Source: Pseudopithomyces maydicus (Eukaryota; Ascomycota; Dothideomycetes; Pleosporales; Didymosphaeriaceae). From it: a stretch of 64,000 bases of DNA. The notes under the pieces are model-generated. The model was given only the letters and a program-made list of their open reading frames with translations, searched no databases and was not told the origin of the DNA. Positions within the stretch are counted from its first letter, which is position 1; each line of letters begins with the position of its first letter. Location of the stretch: positions 1,612,001 to 1,676,000 of the forward strand of contig JANTUC010000010.1 in the NCBI GenBank assembly GCA_026873275.1, given 5' to 3'. Shown piece after piece: positions 48,385-60,617 of the stretch. The translations under genes and the position numbers were made by a program.

Positions 48385-49281
48385 AGGGGTCGGCGAAACT
48401 TGCCCCGACAGGATGGCACGTGATCGGACCTCCGCGCGTGGGCGGGCCCTGCGTGCGGTGCGTGCATGGCATGGGGGCTACATATTTACTGACTCGTGGG
48501 GGATCGTTGTTTAAGTGGAGTTGCGGGTGAGATGGATATATGTAGAGGATGGATGGATAGGTAGAAAATTGATTGATTGATAGAGCCGCAGAGCACGCAA
48601 TGCTGGCATAGTGGGCAATAAATAATTAAAGCAGCGTTCAACATACAGATGTCGGTAGGGGCGTATTATATTAAAATGCTGTTACGGATGAGATGTATGT
48701 ATGTATGTATGTATGTATGTAGAAGACGCGGAGCATGCATCACTACATGGCATACAATCCCTTTACTCATCCACGTCAAACACGCACCCATGAAAGTAAA
48801 TTACATATATACGGGCTCCCCAAACGAGAGCCGAATCGTTGCTATTGACCTGCGTCCTATGGCGAGGCATGGAATATTATGTACTACATACAATCCTTCA
48901 CACGGACCATCATTGTTGCTTGCTTGCTTGCTTACTTATATATATATAAAGAGAGATAGAGAGAGAGATCAAAACCCAGTCATGTCAAGAAACTCCATCG
49001 CTGATGCAAGGCGCCACGTCGCTCATCCCAATGCAACAATATCAGCGTGTCCTGCGGGCCCGCACCCGACCGGGTCGAGTTGGGTAGGGTGGGACCGCGC
49101 ACACGTACGCACGCCGATGAGCGGCATCGCAAGATGCGCTTAATGTATGTCAATCTAAGGGTCGGGAGAAGGGGAAGAGAGAGAAGGGAAAAGGAAGGAA
49201 GAACGACAGGCAGGACAAAGGGAAAAGGTGCTGCTCCACGGCTACGGCTACTCGACACTATTTATCCAGGCGGCCATCGCC
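48385..49281. other. Intergenic region
   Basis: Promoter of the histidyl-tRNA synthetase on the left and the MAPKKK 3' flank on the right. It has an ATGT microsatellite (48695-48720) and a TA-rich stretch near 48940. No gene supported. Confidence 0.5.
48490..48495 (+). promoter_or_regulatory. TGACTC site upstream of HTS1
   Basis: A TGACTC core lies about 105 bases upstream of the distal HTS1 start. It matches the Gcn4/CPC1 binding core that controls amino-acid biosynthesis and several synthetase genes. The match is only six bases, so the role is a hypothesis. Confidence 0.3.
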
Positions 49282-52200
49282 CTAGGAATAGAACCCGGAA
49301 TTCTGCCTCGTCGACGCAGAGCTCGGGCCCGAGCTCGAGGACTCGCTGCCTGGCGTCTGTGGCTCGAGCGACAACTGCGCGCGCAGACTCATGATCCAAT
49401 CATGCTGGAGCAATTCCACTGCCGACGCTCGCGTCGAAGGGTCGCGCTCGAAGCAGCGTTTCAAAAAGTCGATGCCAGATTCGCTGAGCAGATCCGTGGT
49501 GGGTAGCTGCGGGGGTCGCCCTGCGCAATGTGGTACATGATGGCCCATTCGTTGTCCATGTTTGCCCAGGGGCGACGACCCGTGACCATCTCGAGGATCA
49601 CGCAGCCGAGGGACCAGACGTCGACGGCGCCGTGGCGACCTAGGTGCGTGCCGCGGATGACTTCGGGGGACATGTACATGGGGGTTCCGGTCATGGAGCG
49701 TTGTCGCCCTTGGCGGGTGGCGGCGTGCTCGGCGGCGAGGGTCCGGCCTTGTCGAGCGATGACCTTGGCGGCTCCGAAGTCGACGAATTTGATGACACCA
49801 TTGTGGTCGAGCAGGATGTCTGGATTGGATTAGTCGAGTTCCTACGTGGTCAGGAGTTACTTACTCTCGGGCTTGATGTCGCGATGGACGACACCAGCAT
49901 CGTGGAGATAGGCCAGACCCTCCAACATCTGCAACCCATAGACTTGGATCACAGTCTCGTCTTCGATCCTACCGTGCTCCAGCAAACCTGCCAGCGAGCC
50001 TCCGGAACAGTACTCCATGAAGATGTACACCTTGTCGCGATGGGGCTCGATACCGTAGTATGACACGATGTTCGGATGATCCAGTACCTGGAGCACACCC
50101 ATCTCATCTCTGATCTGGGCGACAATGGTCGGGATCAACTGAGGGTCTTGCAGACGGATTTCCTTGACAGCCATCAAATGGCCAGAGTCCAGGTTCATAG
50201 CAGCATAAACAGAGCCAAAGGTGCCACCACCGACAAACTGTCCTTGCTGCCAGCGCAGCGTCACGTTGGTGGCCGAGGACGAGAGGACCGTGAGTGCTCG
50301 ATCAGCCTCGTTGGAGTCTTCCAAAACTCTCCCAAGAGCCTGACGCTCGGCCTCTTTTTCCTTACGAATCGTATCAATCTCCTCGAGCATCTGCATCCAC
50401 TTCTCCTGGGTCAACTGGATGGATTCATCGTCATTCTTCATGTTCTTCGGATCCCAGGGAGTTTTGCCAGCAAGTGCATTCTGCTTTTGTCGCTCAGCTT
50501 GTGCGGCAATGGTCGATCTCGCACCCATGATGTCGAAATGCGATATCAGGACTGACATGCACCCGGCGACCTTCAATCGCAGCTTGGAGTACTCCTCGTC
50601 GCTGATGGAGAGGATGTTTTGACCTCTAGTCATCATCATAGCGAACTCGAGCGCGACGACAGCCCAACGGAATGTCTTGCGGTCCGAAGCTATGCAGTCA
50701 TCGCAGATGAAACTAACCCAGTCAAGAGCGAGCCTGGTAAGCTTGATATTGTTCATGGCCCGTCGGTTATAGTCCATGTACAGTAAAGAACGTTGTCCAA
50801 ATTCGGTTGCGAATGCAAAACATGTTTGAATAAGGTCCTGGCAATCGAGACCTGCTGTCTGCTTCCTGACAATTTCAACACTGTCCATGATGGTATTGGA
50901 TAGCTTCCATGCTGTTTTCTTGATCTTCTGCAACTCTTGGTTGACGCGTGGCAGGTTGGCTCTTTGGTCGATCAGGGTGTTGAGGTCCATCGCGATGGAG
51001 TTGAGAAAAGATGCATTGGCGTTCGCAAGGCGTTGCTGTGAACCATCTGCGACTAATCGGAGTCTGCCAGGCTTCACATCCAGGTGGGGTTCGCGAATGT
51101 TGGCGCTCATCTTCTTCCCCATCCAGTAAAGCGGCTCCTCTGGGCGGATGATCAATGCGTAAGGATTTGAGGGGTCTTCAGGGTTTTCTTCGGCGTGGTA
51201 ACATGTAGTAAGTAGCGACTGAATATCCTTTGGTCGGTCCAACAAGGCGGGTGAGGCGATAATGTAGATGCCTGTGTTGTCACCACCAGATGTTTCGACA
51301 AGGAAATGACCTGTGACGATGAGTGCGTCGTAAAGCTCATTCAGTTGGTACTCGTCTAGGTCAATGTGATTGATGTTGTACTCTGTGCAGTTTTCGAACC
51401 GCTGTGTCAAAATCCTGGAGAAACGGAACAACTTTCGCTGACGGACACGGACAGAATCCAAAATTTGCTTGTAGCGCTTCTCCATTTCAGCCCCGGTGAC
51501 TTCGTCGGGCCTGCGTTGTAACTCTCGCTCGAAATGAGCTGTCAAGCGGGTAAGTGACTTGGACGTGAGCGAGCTGAACTGCTCCGCTGTCTCCACATCA
51601 CCGCCTTCGAGCTGTCTGCCTAGCTTATTGGAAAAGTCCCACTCCTGCTCGAGGATTTCAGCCTCTTTGAAGGTGTTCTTGTTTGCCGACAACTTCGAGT
51701 TGAGCATCCTGAAGTAGAACTTGAGCGCGTCCAAGACGACATTGTCGAAATTTTCTTCAATGCATGGCGGCAGATCCCAGCCAGGCTCGGGCCGCGAGAT
51801 GATGAGATAGCCATCTTTGATCTTGCCAGCAAGGGTCAACAGGATCTGGAATTGCGTGATCATCTGCTCGGCCAACATGACACCTTGTTGTGAGGGATCT
51901 TTGATCTTCTTTGCATACGACAGGCGGACGCGGATGATCTCCTGGAGCAAACGAGATGGGAAGTTGATGAGGGTGAGCAGCTCCTCGATGTAGGGTGGCA
52001 AATGTCGCTCCGCAAAACCCTCAGCATTGGCAATGAGTGTGGCCTTCGCTTTGTGGATGACCTTCTCCAGAGCGACGAGAAGGCTTGCTTCGCCTTGGAG
52101 CGACTTCAAGCCATCCTCCTTCAATATGCGGTCAATGAAGGAAGACTCGTCGATCAGATGGTGGTCGTTGGGATTTCGCGCTCGCGGTTTCGAAAAGTCC

Positions 52201-53420
52201 AACTCATCATTGCCTACCCACTTCTTGAGAATCGACATCTCGGTACTGATGAGCTCGGTGGTGTTGTTCCAGGCAAATACAGCGTCACATGCGTCCTTGT
52301 ACGCTTGCGACGCTGCCCTGGGGTGCGCCTGTTCCAGAGTCTGGCGCGTGGGGTATAGGCTCTCGATCTGCTCAATCTTCCGCACCACTTCGGTGACCTG
52401 GGCCTGCGGCGTCTGGCCTGCCTCTGCCGCGCCTTGGACTTCGAACGTGATGATGCTTTCGAGCTCGTTGCGTATGTTCGTCCGCTTGTCTTCCACAAGA
52501 CGCCTCTGGGCCTGCAGCGCCCGTCCGCATACCCGGGCCCTCACGCCCATCCATATCTCGGCCTTGAGGGTGCTGTCGGCCTGCTGCTCGGTACTTCCAA
52601 TCAGCCGCTTCTTCTCCTGCTTGACGACGTCGCCGGTGAGCACGTTGGCCAGCATGGAGTGCCACTCCAGACGCTCGCGGTTGGCGGGGATCTTGAGCTC
52701 CTCGACGGAGGGCTGCATGTCCTCGTTGCCATAGTACAGCAGCGTCTCCTGGTCGTAGGGGTCGTTGTCGATATACTCAGCGGTGGAGGGCGACTCGTCG
52801 TCGGACTCGGTGTCGGTGCTGTAGCCCAGGCTGGGGGTGCGCACCTCGAAGAAGTCATCCTGCTCGTTCTCCTGGCGGATGCGCTGCACGTAGGCCTTCT
52901 CCTGGGCGCGGTACTCGGCATTGGGGTTGCGGCGCAGGCGGTTGGCGGACGAGGTGCGGGTGCGGTGGCTGCTGGCGGCGGTGTTGAGCGAGAACTGCTG
53001 CGGGCGGCGGGCCTGCGAGGGCGTGTAGGCGTTGCTGGGGGTGCGGGTAGTGGGCGGGCGAGCCTTGGGCTGGCCGTTCGTCTGGAGGGCCGGCGGGTGC
53101 TCTCCTGGGGTGGCCAGGCCGCGGCGCGAGGAGGTGCTGTAGTAGCTGCCAGAGGCAGACAACGGCGGGGCGTCGGTGAGCGGCGTGGCGACGGGCGGCG
53201 AGAAGTCGAACTGGCCCTCCTCGTCGAGGGCGCCCAGCTGCTCGCGGGCGCCCTCGTCGCCAGAAGAGCCGGACGAGTCGGTCACCAGCGGAGCGTTGAC
53301 CACGACGGGCTTGCTCATGTCGACCTGGGAGCTGTCGGCCAGCAGTGCGTTGTCGTGGGCAAAGCGGACCCGACTGGAAGCCTCGTGGCTCATAATGGTG
53401 TTGACGTCCCTCCAAAGCAA
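49282..53420 (-). CDS. MAP kinase kinase kinase, Ssk2/Wis4 type (HOG pathway)
   Basis: Exons 53420-49865 and 49819-49282 (intron 45 bp, acceptor completing IKPEN) give about 1364 residues after one correction. The long N-terminus begins with a disordered Ser/Thr/Pro region and continues into the helical regulatory domain of the Ssk2/Ssk22/Wis4 family (VSFICDDCIASDRKTFRWAV, FAMMMTRGQN). The kinase domain spans about residues 1057-1325: glycine loop VGGGTFGSV, lysine in MAVKEIRL, HRDIKPEN catalytic loop, DFGAAK, GTPMYMSPEV, DVWSLGCVILEM. All key residues are present, so it should be active. The family relays osmotic and oxidative stress to the Hog1-type MAPK after activation by a response regulator. 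Near the end the frame breaks at the G run 49511-49515 (one missing base); correcting it gives the expected DPPQLPTTDLLSESGIDFL. The start may be ATG 53420 or 53393. Confidence 0.92.
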
Positions 53421-55714
53421 GATTGTCGCGCCGCGCGCCGCTGCTCTTCGCCTGTTCCGGTAAGATCAGCCTTGGAACAGAGCCCTGTCTTTTAACTTTA
53501 ACCGAACGCGATGCTGTGGCGGTGCTGGATGCTTCGAGCCTTCCCCCAGGTGCTGCCAGGTGCGGAGCGGGACAGATGCGCTGGTCTGGCGCTCAGGAGG
53601 CGATTTTGTCTCTGCTCCAGCGGTAATTGACGTGCATTAAGAGTGGATCTCGAACTACCTGCCCGTGCCTTCCGCGCTGAATTTTGGTCGAGAATAGGAG
53701 CGGCATGTGACCCTGCCGATGTTCTTTGCCTCGCCACGCCGCCGCGATCGAGATTAGGTGCACGTCGACGACCTGCAAACTGCAAACACCACCACGTCCA
53801 GCTGATGCGCCGTCCACACCATCTCTGACACCACCAACTTGTCGTCCGCTTGCACTCGGTGGATCGTCGTGTCTTGGTTGGAAGGCCCGATTCTTTATGA
53901 CGAGCCTCGCTGCGTGACCACGTCTCGCCGTACCTAGCCTTTCCACGACATTGCGCGGCCCGAATCCACTTTCCTCCAAAACGAGGAGTTGGGCCTCTAT
54001 GATGGCCAGTATCCTTTGCATATTTTGTCTGGCAGGTACATTAATCTACCACAATGGCTGCGTCGTGGGGAGACCGTCCACCACCGCACATACGCCAAGA
54101 TCGCATCGCGCAATTGGTCTGGACTAGCAAGAGCATGGAATAAGCCTCGACGCACATGTTGATGTGTTGACCCGGGGTACTGGATTCTGAGGGTAGGGTT
54201 GCTACTGAACCAGGCAAGGCATCAGACAGAGCCTGTGGGTGGCACCCGGTTCACTGCTACAGTGGATGCACTCCATCTCCAGCCTATATGGTGAACCATG
54301 ACAAAAGGATCGCCCAATGTCGTCGTAAGTTAGATCTATCCGACAAGACTTATGCGCTAGAAGGACGATTCAAAATCTGCTTTCATACCGCAAGCCTTTT
54401 CGTCGATAGGGGTTGGAGCTGGCGAGAACTGGCTGCCTGCCTCAGGACATTGCTTGCAGTCATGTAAGGCAGATGTCTCTGGTAGAACCCCTCCGGCTGA
54501 TCTGCAATGACCGAATGCATCCAGCGATGTGGTTTACGTCGGGCTAGGTGTCGGCCGTTCGGAGCTCCTTTGCATATGGTCTCACTTCGTTGCAAAACAG
54601 ACAGGCAGTCGAGATGCGCACAGACGGATTCGAGAAGTTGTCAATTTCAGGTCCTTGCTCCCCATTGCAGGCTGATCTCGGCGAGCATACTTGTGTCGTA
54701 CTGGCTCGTATCGCCAAGTATTGGACGTGCAGACTTCTTCTCGTACGGTTGGAAGGAGCTTGAAAAGAGCACACATGCCATTGAGTCGACCTCTGAAATA
54801 GCAGAAGGTTTAGATGGGGTCCTTAAACAAACCCAGCTGCGTACTAAGCGTGCTATATAGCATCCCCAGATCCTCGCCCACCTGGGCACTAGTGCAGGTA
54901 CGTGATCTGTCCTCCACAGTGGAGCGCTGCGCACTTACCCCCCAACGGCTCGCTTGCTCCCACGGACTGGATCCAACGCGCATCATATTGCCTACCTACA
55001 TACGTACACTCACGTCAACGGCAGCACAGAGCCGCAGCCGTGCCGCTGTCACCCTTCCCGTCCCGACGAGACGCACTGCGCGTCTCGCACGTCTCGCTTT
55101 TCACCGTGGCAGGCAGGTGGTGCCCTGGGTCAGAAACGGAGGGAGTCCGATGCAGTCGGACCGGACCGTCTCGGAAGGCAACCTGCACAGCATGTCCAAG
55201 CCTTCGAAAAGGGTATCTTCTACGACCCCTTAATGTCTCCGTCAAGCCTGGGCACTTGGAACTCATGCTCGCCATCTCGTTAATCTCGCTTTCCCCAAGT
55301 AAACACACCTGGCCAGAGCTGAATTGCCTGCATGCGTAAAGGTGCAAACTTAGTCGTCAATAGGCCAGTGGCAGGCAGCTTGTACGACGACTAGCACGGG
55401 CTCTGAACTCAATGCATAGCATATCGTACGAGCGCCTCCCAGATGGCCGTTGCCTTATCTTCCGTGCAGGCTGGCGGCTGATACGACGGCCGCGATGCAA
55501 AATCAATATACGTCAAGAAAATCATGTGCTATTGGCGGCGATGCCACGGGCGAGATTGGCTGCGCATCAGGTTTCAGGGCAAGGCTGGCACAGGGCGACT
55601 CTGGGTCGGAACAGGGCCATAAAAAGCAATTCCCAAGCAAACGGTGAGGGTTCAGGGTCTTTCGATCGAGGGTCTGCCTGGGGACAGGAACGAAACCGAG
55701 TGCTGTAGGGGGAG

Positions 55715-55720
55715 AGATAA
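55715..55720 (+). promoter_or_regulatory. GATA site (AGATAA) upstream of the ammonium transporter
   Basis: AGATAAG fits the HGATAR consensus bound by AreA/Nit2-type nitrogen regulators, about 1.05 kb before the start codon. GATA motifs are frequent by chance. Confidence 0.3.
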
Positions 55721-56012
55721 GGAATATGACCATTCGGAACCGAGGGCATGGTTCTGATATCGCACCGCCGGCGGCGCTTGGGGGTGTTTAGGGTTGTTTG
55801 TTTCTTGCATGGCACGAGAGCTTTGCCTTTGCAGGCACGCGACAAGACATGGCGTGGACGACGATCGAGTGTCGATACCCATCTTTCTTGCGCGGCAGGC
55901 TGGCACTGTGGAGCGCGTGGAGCACAGCGTGGTGAGTCTCCATGGTAGACGCGGGTGCATGCTAGCTGCATCGGGGCGGCGTGGAGGCGGCTGTGAAGGG
56001 TTGCAGGGGTAC

Positions 56013-56028
56013 TGATAAGACGACCAAT
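56013..56028 (+). promoter_or_regulatory. GATA site next to CCAAT box
   Basis: TGATAAG (56013-56019) followed a few bases later by CCAAT (56024-56028), about 750 bases before the transporter ATG. GATA sites mediate nitrogen-metabolite regulation of ammonium permeases in fungi; function here is inferred. Confidence 0.35.
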
Positions 56029-56773
56029 TCGCTCTCCACGACAGCAGCCCGCATGCTCCCCCAGCGCCCCTTAGAGGTGCACCCACACAGACGCCCTACC
56101 ACAGCCTAATCAGCACGCCTGCGCAGGCTGCGCGACGCGGTGGAGTCGCACTCGAGGGTTCGAGGCGCATCCGTAGGCCTTCTGTGATCTCCAGGAGCCC
56201 CACAGCAGGGCCACCCGCCCGTGTGGTTGGCTCCCGCCACGCCATGCCACGCCCGCGAGCCGTCGCCGCATTGGCTGATCCGCCTCGTATCTTCACCCCA
56301 CTCCCTGTGGCTTGCTCGTGATCCTCATGCGAAGACCAGGAATTCGACTGGCCCGCCGTGTTGCACCCAGAGAGGCCAATGTCCGCCGCCTGTCACTCCC
56401 GTTTTAACCTCCATGGGCCCCTACCCGCGCTGAACCCGCCCGTGCTCCCCACCCGATACTTCGTCAACCACACCCATATAATAAATATCTTCTGTGCTGC
56501 GCGCCCCAGTGCTGTACTGCCGTTGTCGTCGTCGTGGTAGTCTAGGTACTGTAGCGCCCAGCCCGACCCCGGAGTGCGACGCCCGAACCGCCCGAGGACC
56601 TTCACATTCACAATCTGACAACCCAAAGAGGAGTGGCCTGTTTGCTGTGCTCGCTCTGTCCACTCTTTTGCTCCATCACCTGTTTCCTCTTCACGCATCC
56701 GCGTGCAACCCACCATTGCAGCCGTGTTGGGCTTCACAACTGACCCCACCGGAGCAACCGTTTAAAAATCACC

Positions 56774-58713
56774 ATGGCGTCCGCATCCGGGCTCGACCCG
56801 ACCCTGCCGCTCCAGGTATTCGCAAATGTTACTATGCCCACTGGCGGAGACAGCGCTGTGGATAACCTTAATGTCTTCTACAATGTAGGTTCTCACCCTC
56901 CTGCAGAGCTTGTGCGATCGGTATTAATCCTTGCAGGCGGGCGACATTGCCTGGATGCTTACCTCAACCGCACTGGTTCTTCTTATGATTCCAGGTGTTG
57001 GCTTCTTCTATTCTGGTTTGGCACGCAGGAAGTCTGCCTTGTCGCTGCTATGGCTGTGAGTCCGCTGTGGTGTGCCATCACGCTAAGCATTCGCTGACCA
57101 CGCCATACAGATCCGTCATGGCGACCGCGGTCGTCTCATTCCAATGGTTCTTCTGGGGATACTCACTGGCCTTCTCGCATGGCGCCGGCAAATTCATCGG
57201 TGACCTCGACAACATTGGTCTTAGGAACGTGCTTGGCTACCCGTCGGTCGGCAGCCCTCGTATCCCCGATCTGATGTTTTGCGTATACCAAGGCATGTTC
57301 GCCGCCATCACGTACGTCTACTCCAATCGTATCACATAGGTAGTTCCACCCGCTGATAATGTACCCAGGGTTGCTCTCGCGGTCGGTGCAGTCGCCGAGC
57401 GAGGACGTATGCTCCCATGTATAATATACATGTTCATCTGGACAACCGTCATCTACGATCCTATCGCGTGCTGGACGTGGAACCCCAAAGGCTGGACCTT
57501 CCTCCTCGGGTAATACTTTTAACCCTTCATACTACCGGATAGTATACTAATTCCTTCCAGCGGGCTTGATTTCGCAGGAGGCACCCCCGTGCACATTGCC
57601 TCCGGGACCGCCGCCCTCGCCTACTCGTACATGCTGGGCAAACGCCGTGGCCACGGCACGCAAGAGCTGAACTACCGACCCCACAACGTTACGCACATTG
57701 TGATCGGTACGGTATTCCTTTGGGTCGGCTGGTTCGGCTTCAACGCCGGGTCCGCGCTGTCCGCCAACTTGCGCGCCGTCATGGCGGCCGTGGTGACCAA
57801 TCTCGCGGCCTGCGTCGGCGGCATCACGTGGTGCCTCGTCGACTACCGCCTCGAGCGCAAGTGGTCCACCGTCGGCTTCTGCTCGGGCGTCATCGCCGGC
57901 CTGGTCTGTATAACACCCGGATCGGGCTTTGTGCCTGCCTGGGCCGCGGTCATCTTCGGCGTCTGCGGCGGCGTCGCGTGCAACTATGCGACCAAGCTCA
58001 AGTACTTCCTGCGGTGTGACGATGCGCTGGACATCTTCGCCGTGCATGCCGTGGGCGGCTTCGTAGGGAACATCCTGACTGCTTTCTTCGCTGCGTGAGT
58101 GTTTCCATCTCGTTCGATTACATACACACATACATACATGCATGGTGTGTGTGGGTGTTGTGGGTTTGCGTGAACACTTGTGCTGATTTGCATCCCAGCG
58201 ACTACATCGCCCACCTCGACGGCTACACCGTCATCCCCGGCGGCTGGCTCAACCACCACTACATCCAGCTCGGCTACCAACTCGCCGACTCCGTCTCCGG
58301 CGGCGCCTACTCCTTCGCCGGCACGTGCCTGATCCTGGGCGCCCTCGACTTTGTCGGCAAGTTCATCCCCGTGTTCAAGCTGCGCGTTAGCGACGACGAG
58401 GAGATTCTCGGGCTCGATGACGTCGAGATTGGAGAGTTTGCTGTAAGTCTTACATTCCCTTATACATACATACATACATCTATATATATATGTGTATATA
58501 GTATCCCTAGTTTGAAGACCGCAATGACTGATGCGATACACACAGTACGACTACGTCGAGCTCACGCGCGAAGTCGTCATCCCCGACGAAGTCGACGAGG
58601 GCCTCTCAACGCACTCGCTCGAGCAGCACGCGTCGGCCATGGGCGTTCACGAGAAGAACCAAGAGTCGGTCGACTCGTCGAATCAGCTTGCCGAGTGGGC
58701 ACATAGGGCGTGA
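56774..58713 (+). CDS. Ammonium transporter (Mep/Amt family)
   Basis: Seven exons (56774-56884, 56937-57055, 57111-57311, 57369-57509, 57561-58094, 58199-58442, 58546-58713) give 505 residues with all junctions in frame. The protein moves ammonium across the plasma membrane and would have about 11 membrane helices. Family marks: AGDIAWMLTSTALVLLMIPG, FFYSGLARRKSALS, VSFQWFFWGYSLAFSH, AVAERGRM, LDFAGGTPVHIASG with the first pore histidine, and DIFAVHAVGGFVGNILTAFF with the second. The conserved Asp of the LDFAGG block is present. The cytosolic tail has YDYVELTREVVIPDEVDEG, similar to the MepB/MeaA class. The third intron donor and the last two introns (104 and 103 bp, containing CATA tracts) are clear. 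No frameshift is needed. Upstream GATA motifs suggest nitrogen control. Confidence 0.96.
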
Positions 58714-59701
58714 GCGCTCACATCGTAGGGCGTGGCGGAATACATACGTACGTGCATTGATACATTCATACATTCATACAACTAGCCGTGGCTGTTCTCA
58801 GGGCCGCAGGGGAAGAAAGGGGGAAGTGCAGTACATACATACAGCACGGTACAGTGCAGTACAGTATATGTATGTATGTATGTACCGCGGTGGCTCTATA
58901 TCCATATATATATTTTTAAATCCTGTCGGGGTGGCAACTCGGGGGGCGACTCGGGGGCCAACTCGCGGACTATATGCTTTATACCATTTTTATTTTGTCT
59001 TATCAAGTTTTGTTTCTGTTTCTGTCTCTTTTTGGGTGGAGTTGGAGGCTGTTTTTGCAAATGCATGTGTAATTTGGTGGGACATGGAATTGGGAAGGAG
59101 GGGTGGGGGTGGGTGGGAGTAGGTCGGGACTATATGGATGGAAAGACATGATATGTGCATGTGTGGGGGTTATGTATATTGGAATTTATATAGCTGTATA
59201 TGTTAGATTAGTTATGGTTTAATTTGTGGGCTGTGGATGTTATGTTGTATTATGTATTTCAGTGATGCGATTGTGATGTGCTGGTGTGGGGAGGATGCTC
59301 CTCCGTCCTCATCAATACTATCCATCGTGTCGTATTTCAACAATGCTCTAGTGTATATTTATCTTATATATAAACACCTCACATCTGAATTGCCATTAAT
59401 TATTGCCAAATGACCCAGTCGAGCCCTGGACGATTGAAAGTTGACAACCAGATGAATGGGGTGGATTAACTAATCGAACGCCAAGCCGCCTTCCCTGCAC
59501 CACGACATCAACACTGTCGATATCCTACCGCGCGCACCCATTCCACCACCACAACCTCGCCCGCCCTCTACACTGGCGTGCCGCTCTCCGCCAGCAGCTT
59601 ATATTCCCCGGCCAGTCTGAGACAGCTCGGTCCGCGAATCGTGCTCCGTGGAATACCCCATCGCAAGCTCGACAACCCCTCCTCATCGCCCGAGCTTCAA
59701 C
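58714..59701. other. Intergenic region
   Basis: The 3' flank of the transporter and promoter of EMC5. It has TACA/ATGT runs near 58830-58890 and T-rich DNA near 58990-59030. No gene is supported. Confidence 0.5.
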
Positions 59702-60274
59702 ATGGCTGTACTAGGCACGGCGCTCAATGCCGTTGGGCTGTTGTTTTTGGCACATGCGTAAGTAATGGACGCTACTGCTATTCCTCAACCCTTCCGCCCT
59801 GCACCCATCGCACCTGCAACCGTCACGCTGCGACAATTCTCCCAAGCCCTCCCTCTCACCCCCAAACTCCCCCCATCCACACAACTACTACCCCACGACC
59901 CAACTAACACCCCCCAGCGTCTACTCCTCCCACGAGCACACCACCACCTTCGCGCACACGCCCCTCCCCCTCGACATCGCCATCGAGCTCATCGTCTCCG
60001 TCCTCATCCTCTCCATCGGCATCGTCGCGTCGTCGCCCGCCCTCAAGCCCATCCAGTGGGCGCAATGGGGCGGCAAGATTTCCCGCGAGGGCCAGCGGAG
60101 CGAGGGGAGGCGCACGCGCGAGGGCGAGGAGATTCTGACCGAGGGGGATCCGTTTGCGTTTTTGGGGCTGAATGATGGGATTGGCGGGAGGGGGAGGGCA
60201 GGAGGGGGTTCTGGGATGTTAGGGGGAAGAGGGAGGAGTATGCGGCGTGGGTGAGGGCTGGGGCGGGGAAGTGA
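59702..60274 (+). CDS. EMC5: ER membrane protein complex subunit 5 (membrane magnesium transporter family), one apparent frameshift
   Basis: Exons 59702-59757 and 59918-60274 give about 137 residues after one correction. EMC5 belongs to the ER membrane protein complex, which inserts tail-anchored and polytopic membrane proteins; the family is also named membrane magnesium transporter. Conserved parts: LGTALNAVGLLFLAHA joined over the 160-bp intron to VYSSHEHTTTF, then LPLDIAIELIVSVLILSIGI (second helix) and LKPIQWAQWGGKISREG. As written, the C-terminus is Gly-rich and stops at 60253. With one added base in the 60204-60208 G run it reads FWDVRGKREEYAAWVRAG to a stop at 60272-60274, matching the family's GFLDIR..R.EYA.WV end. 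Converges tail-to-tail with the gene at 60618. Confidence 0.85.
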
Positions 60275-60617
60275 TGAAGGAGAGGAAAGGTGGGAGGGGT
60301 GGATGAGGGAGCGTTGGTGAGTGGACTTGAGAAGCTGTGGGATGCATGGAGTGGCTAGCTGATCGGATTGGAATAGATATAGATACCCCCTTCCTCGAAG
60401 CGTCGTTGAATGCCAATTTGTACGAACGATGTCCGTCTTGCGAGAGAAATGGAAAGACAAACTCTTTGCGCCGACCGAATGCGTGCTAAACCGATTAAAC
60501 AAAACCATTCGAAATACTTCTGCCATCCACCCATCCGTCCGTCCATCCATCCAAAATTCAATTTGTGCCCGAGTACCCTCAACTTCCGTTTCTGCCTCCG
60601 CCTCCTTATCCATTTCC
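60275..60617. other. Short intergenic gap between convergent genes
   Basis: The common 3' flank of EMC5 and the luciferase-domain gene. No gene or strong motif was seen. Confidence 0.5.

Larger units (their letters stand above)
53421..56773. other. Intergenic region upstream of the ammonium transporter
   Basis: No supported gene in about 3.3 kb. The left end is the divergent promoter of the MAPKKK. On the right are GATA and CCAAT motifs and a TATA-like ATATAATAAATA near 56476-56488, a plausible promoter for the transporter. Confidence 0.5.

Noticed and set aside
52434..53495. Plus-strand open frame of 353 codons over the MAPKKK N-terminus
   Set aside because: It is antisense to a well-supported coding region and its residues (Val/Leu/Gly-rich) reflect the complement of GC-rich codons.
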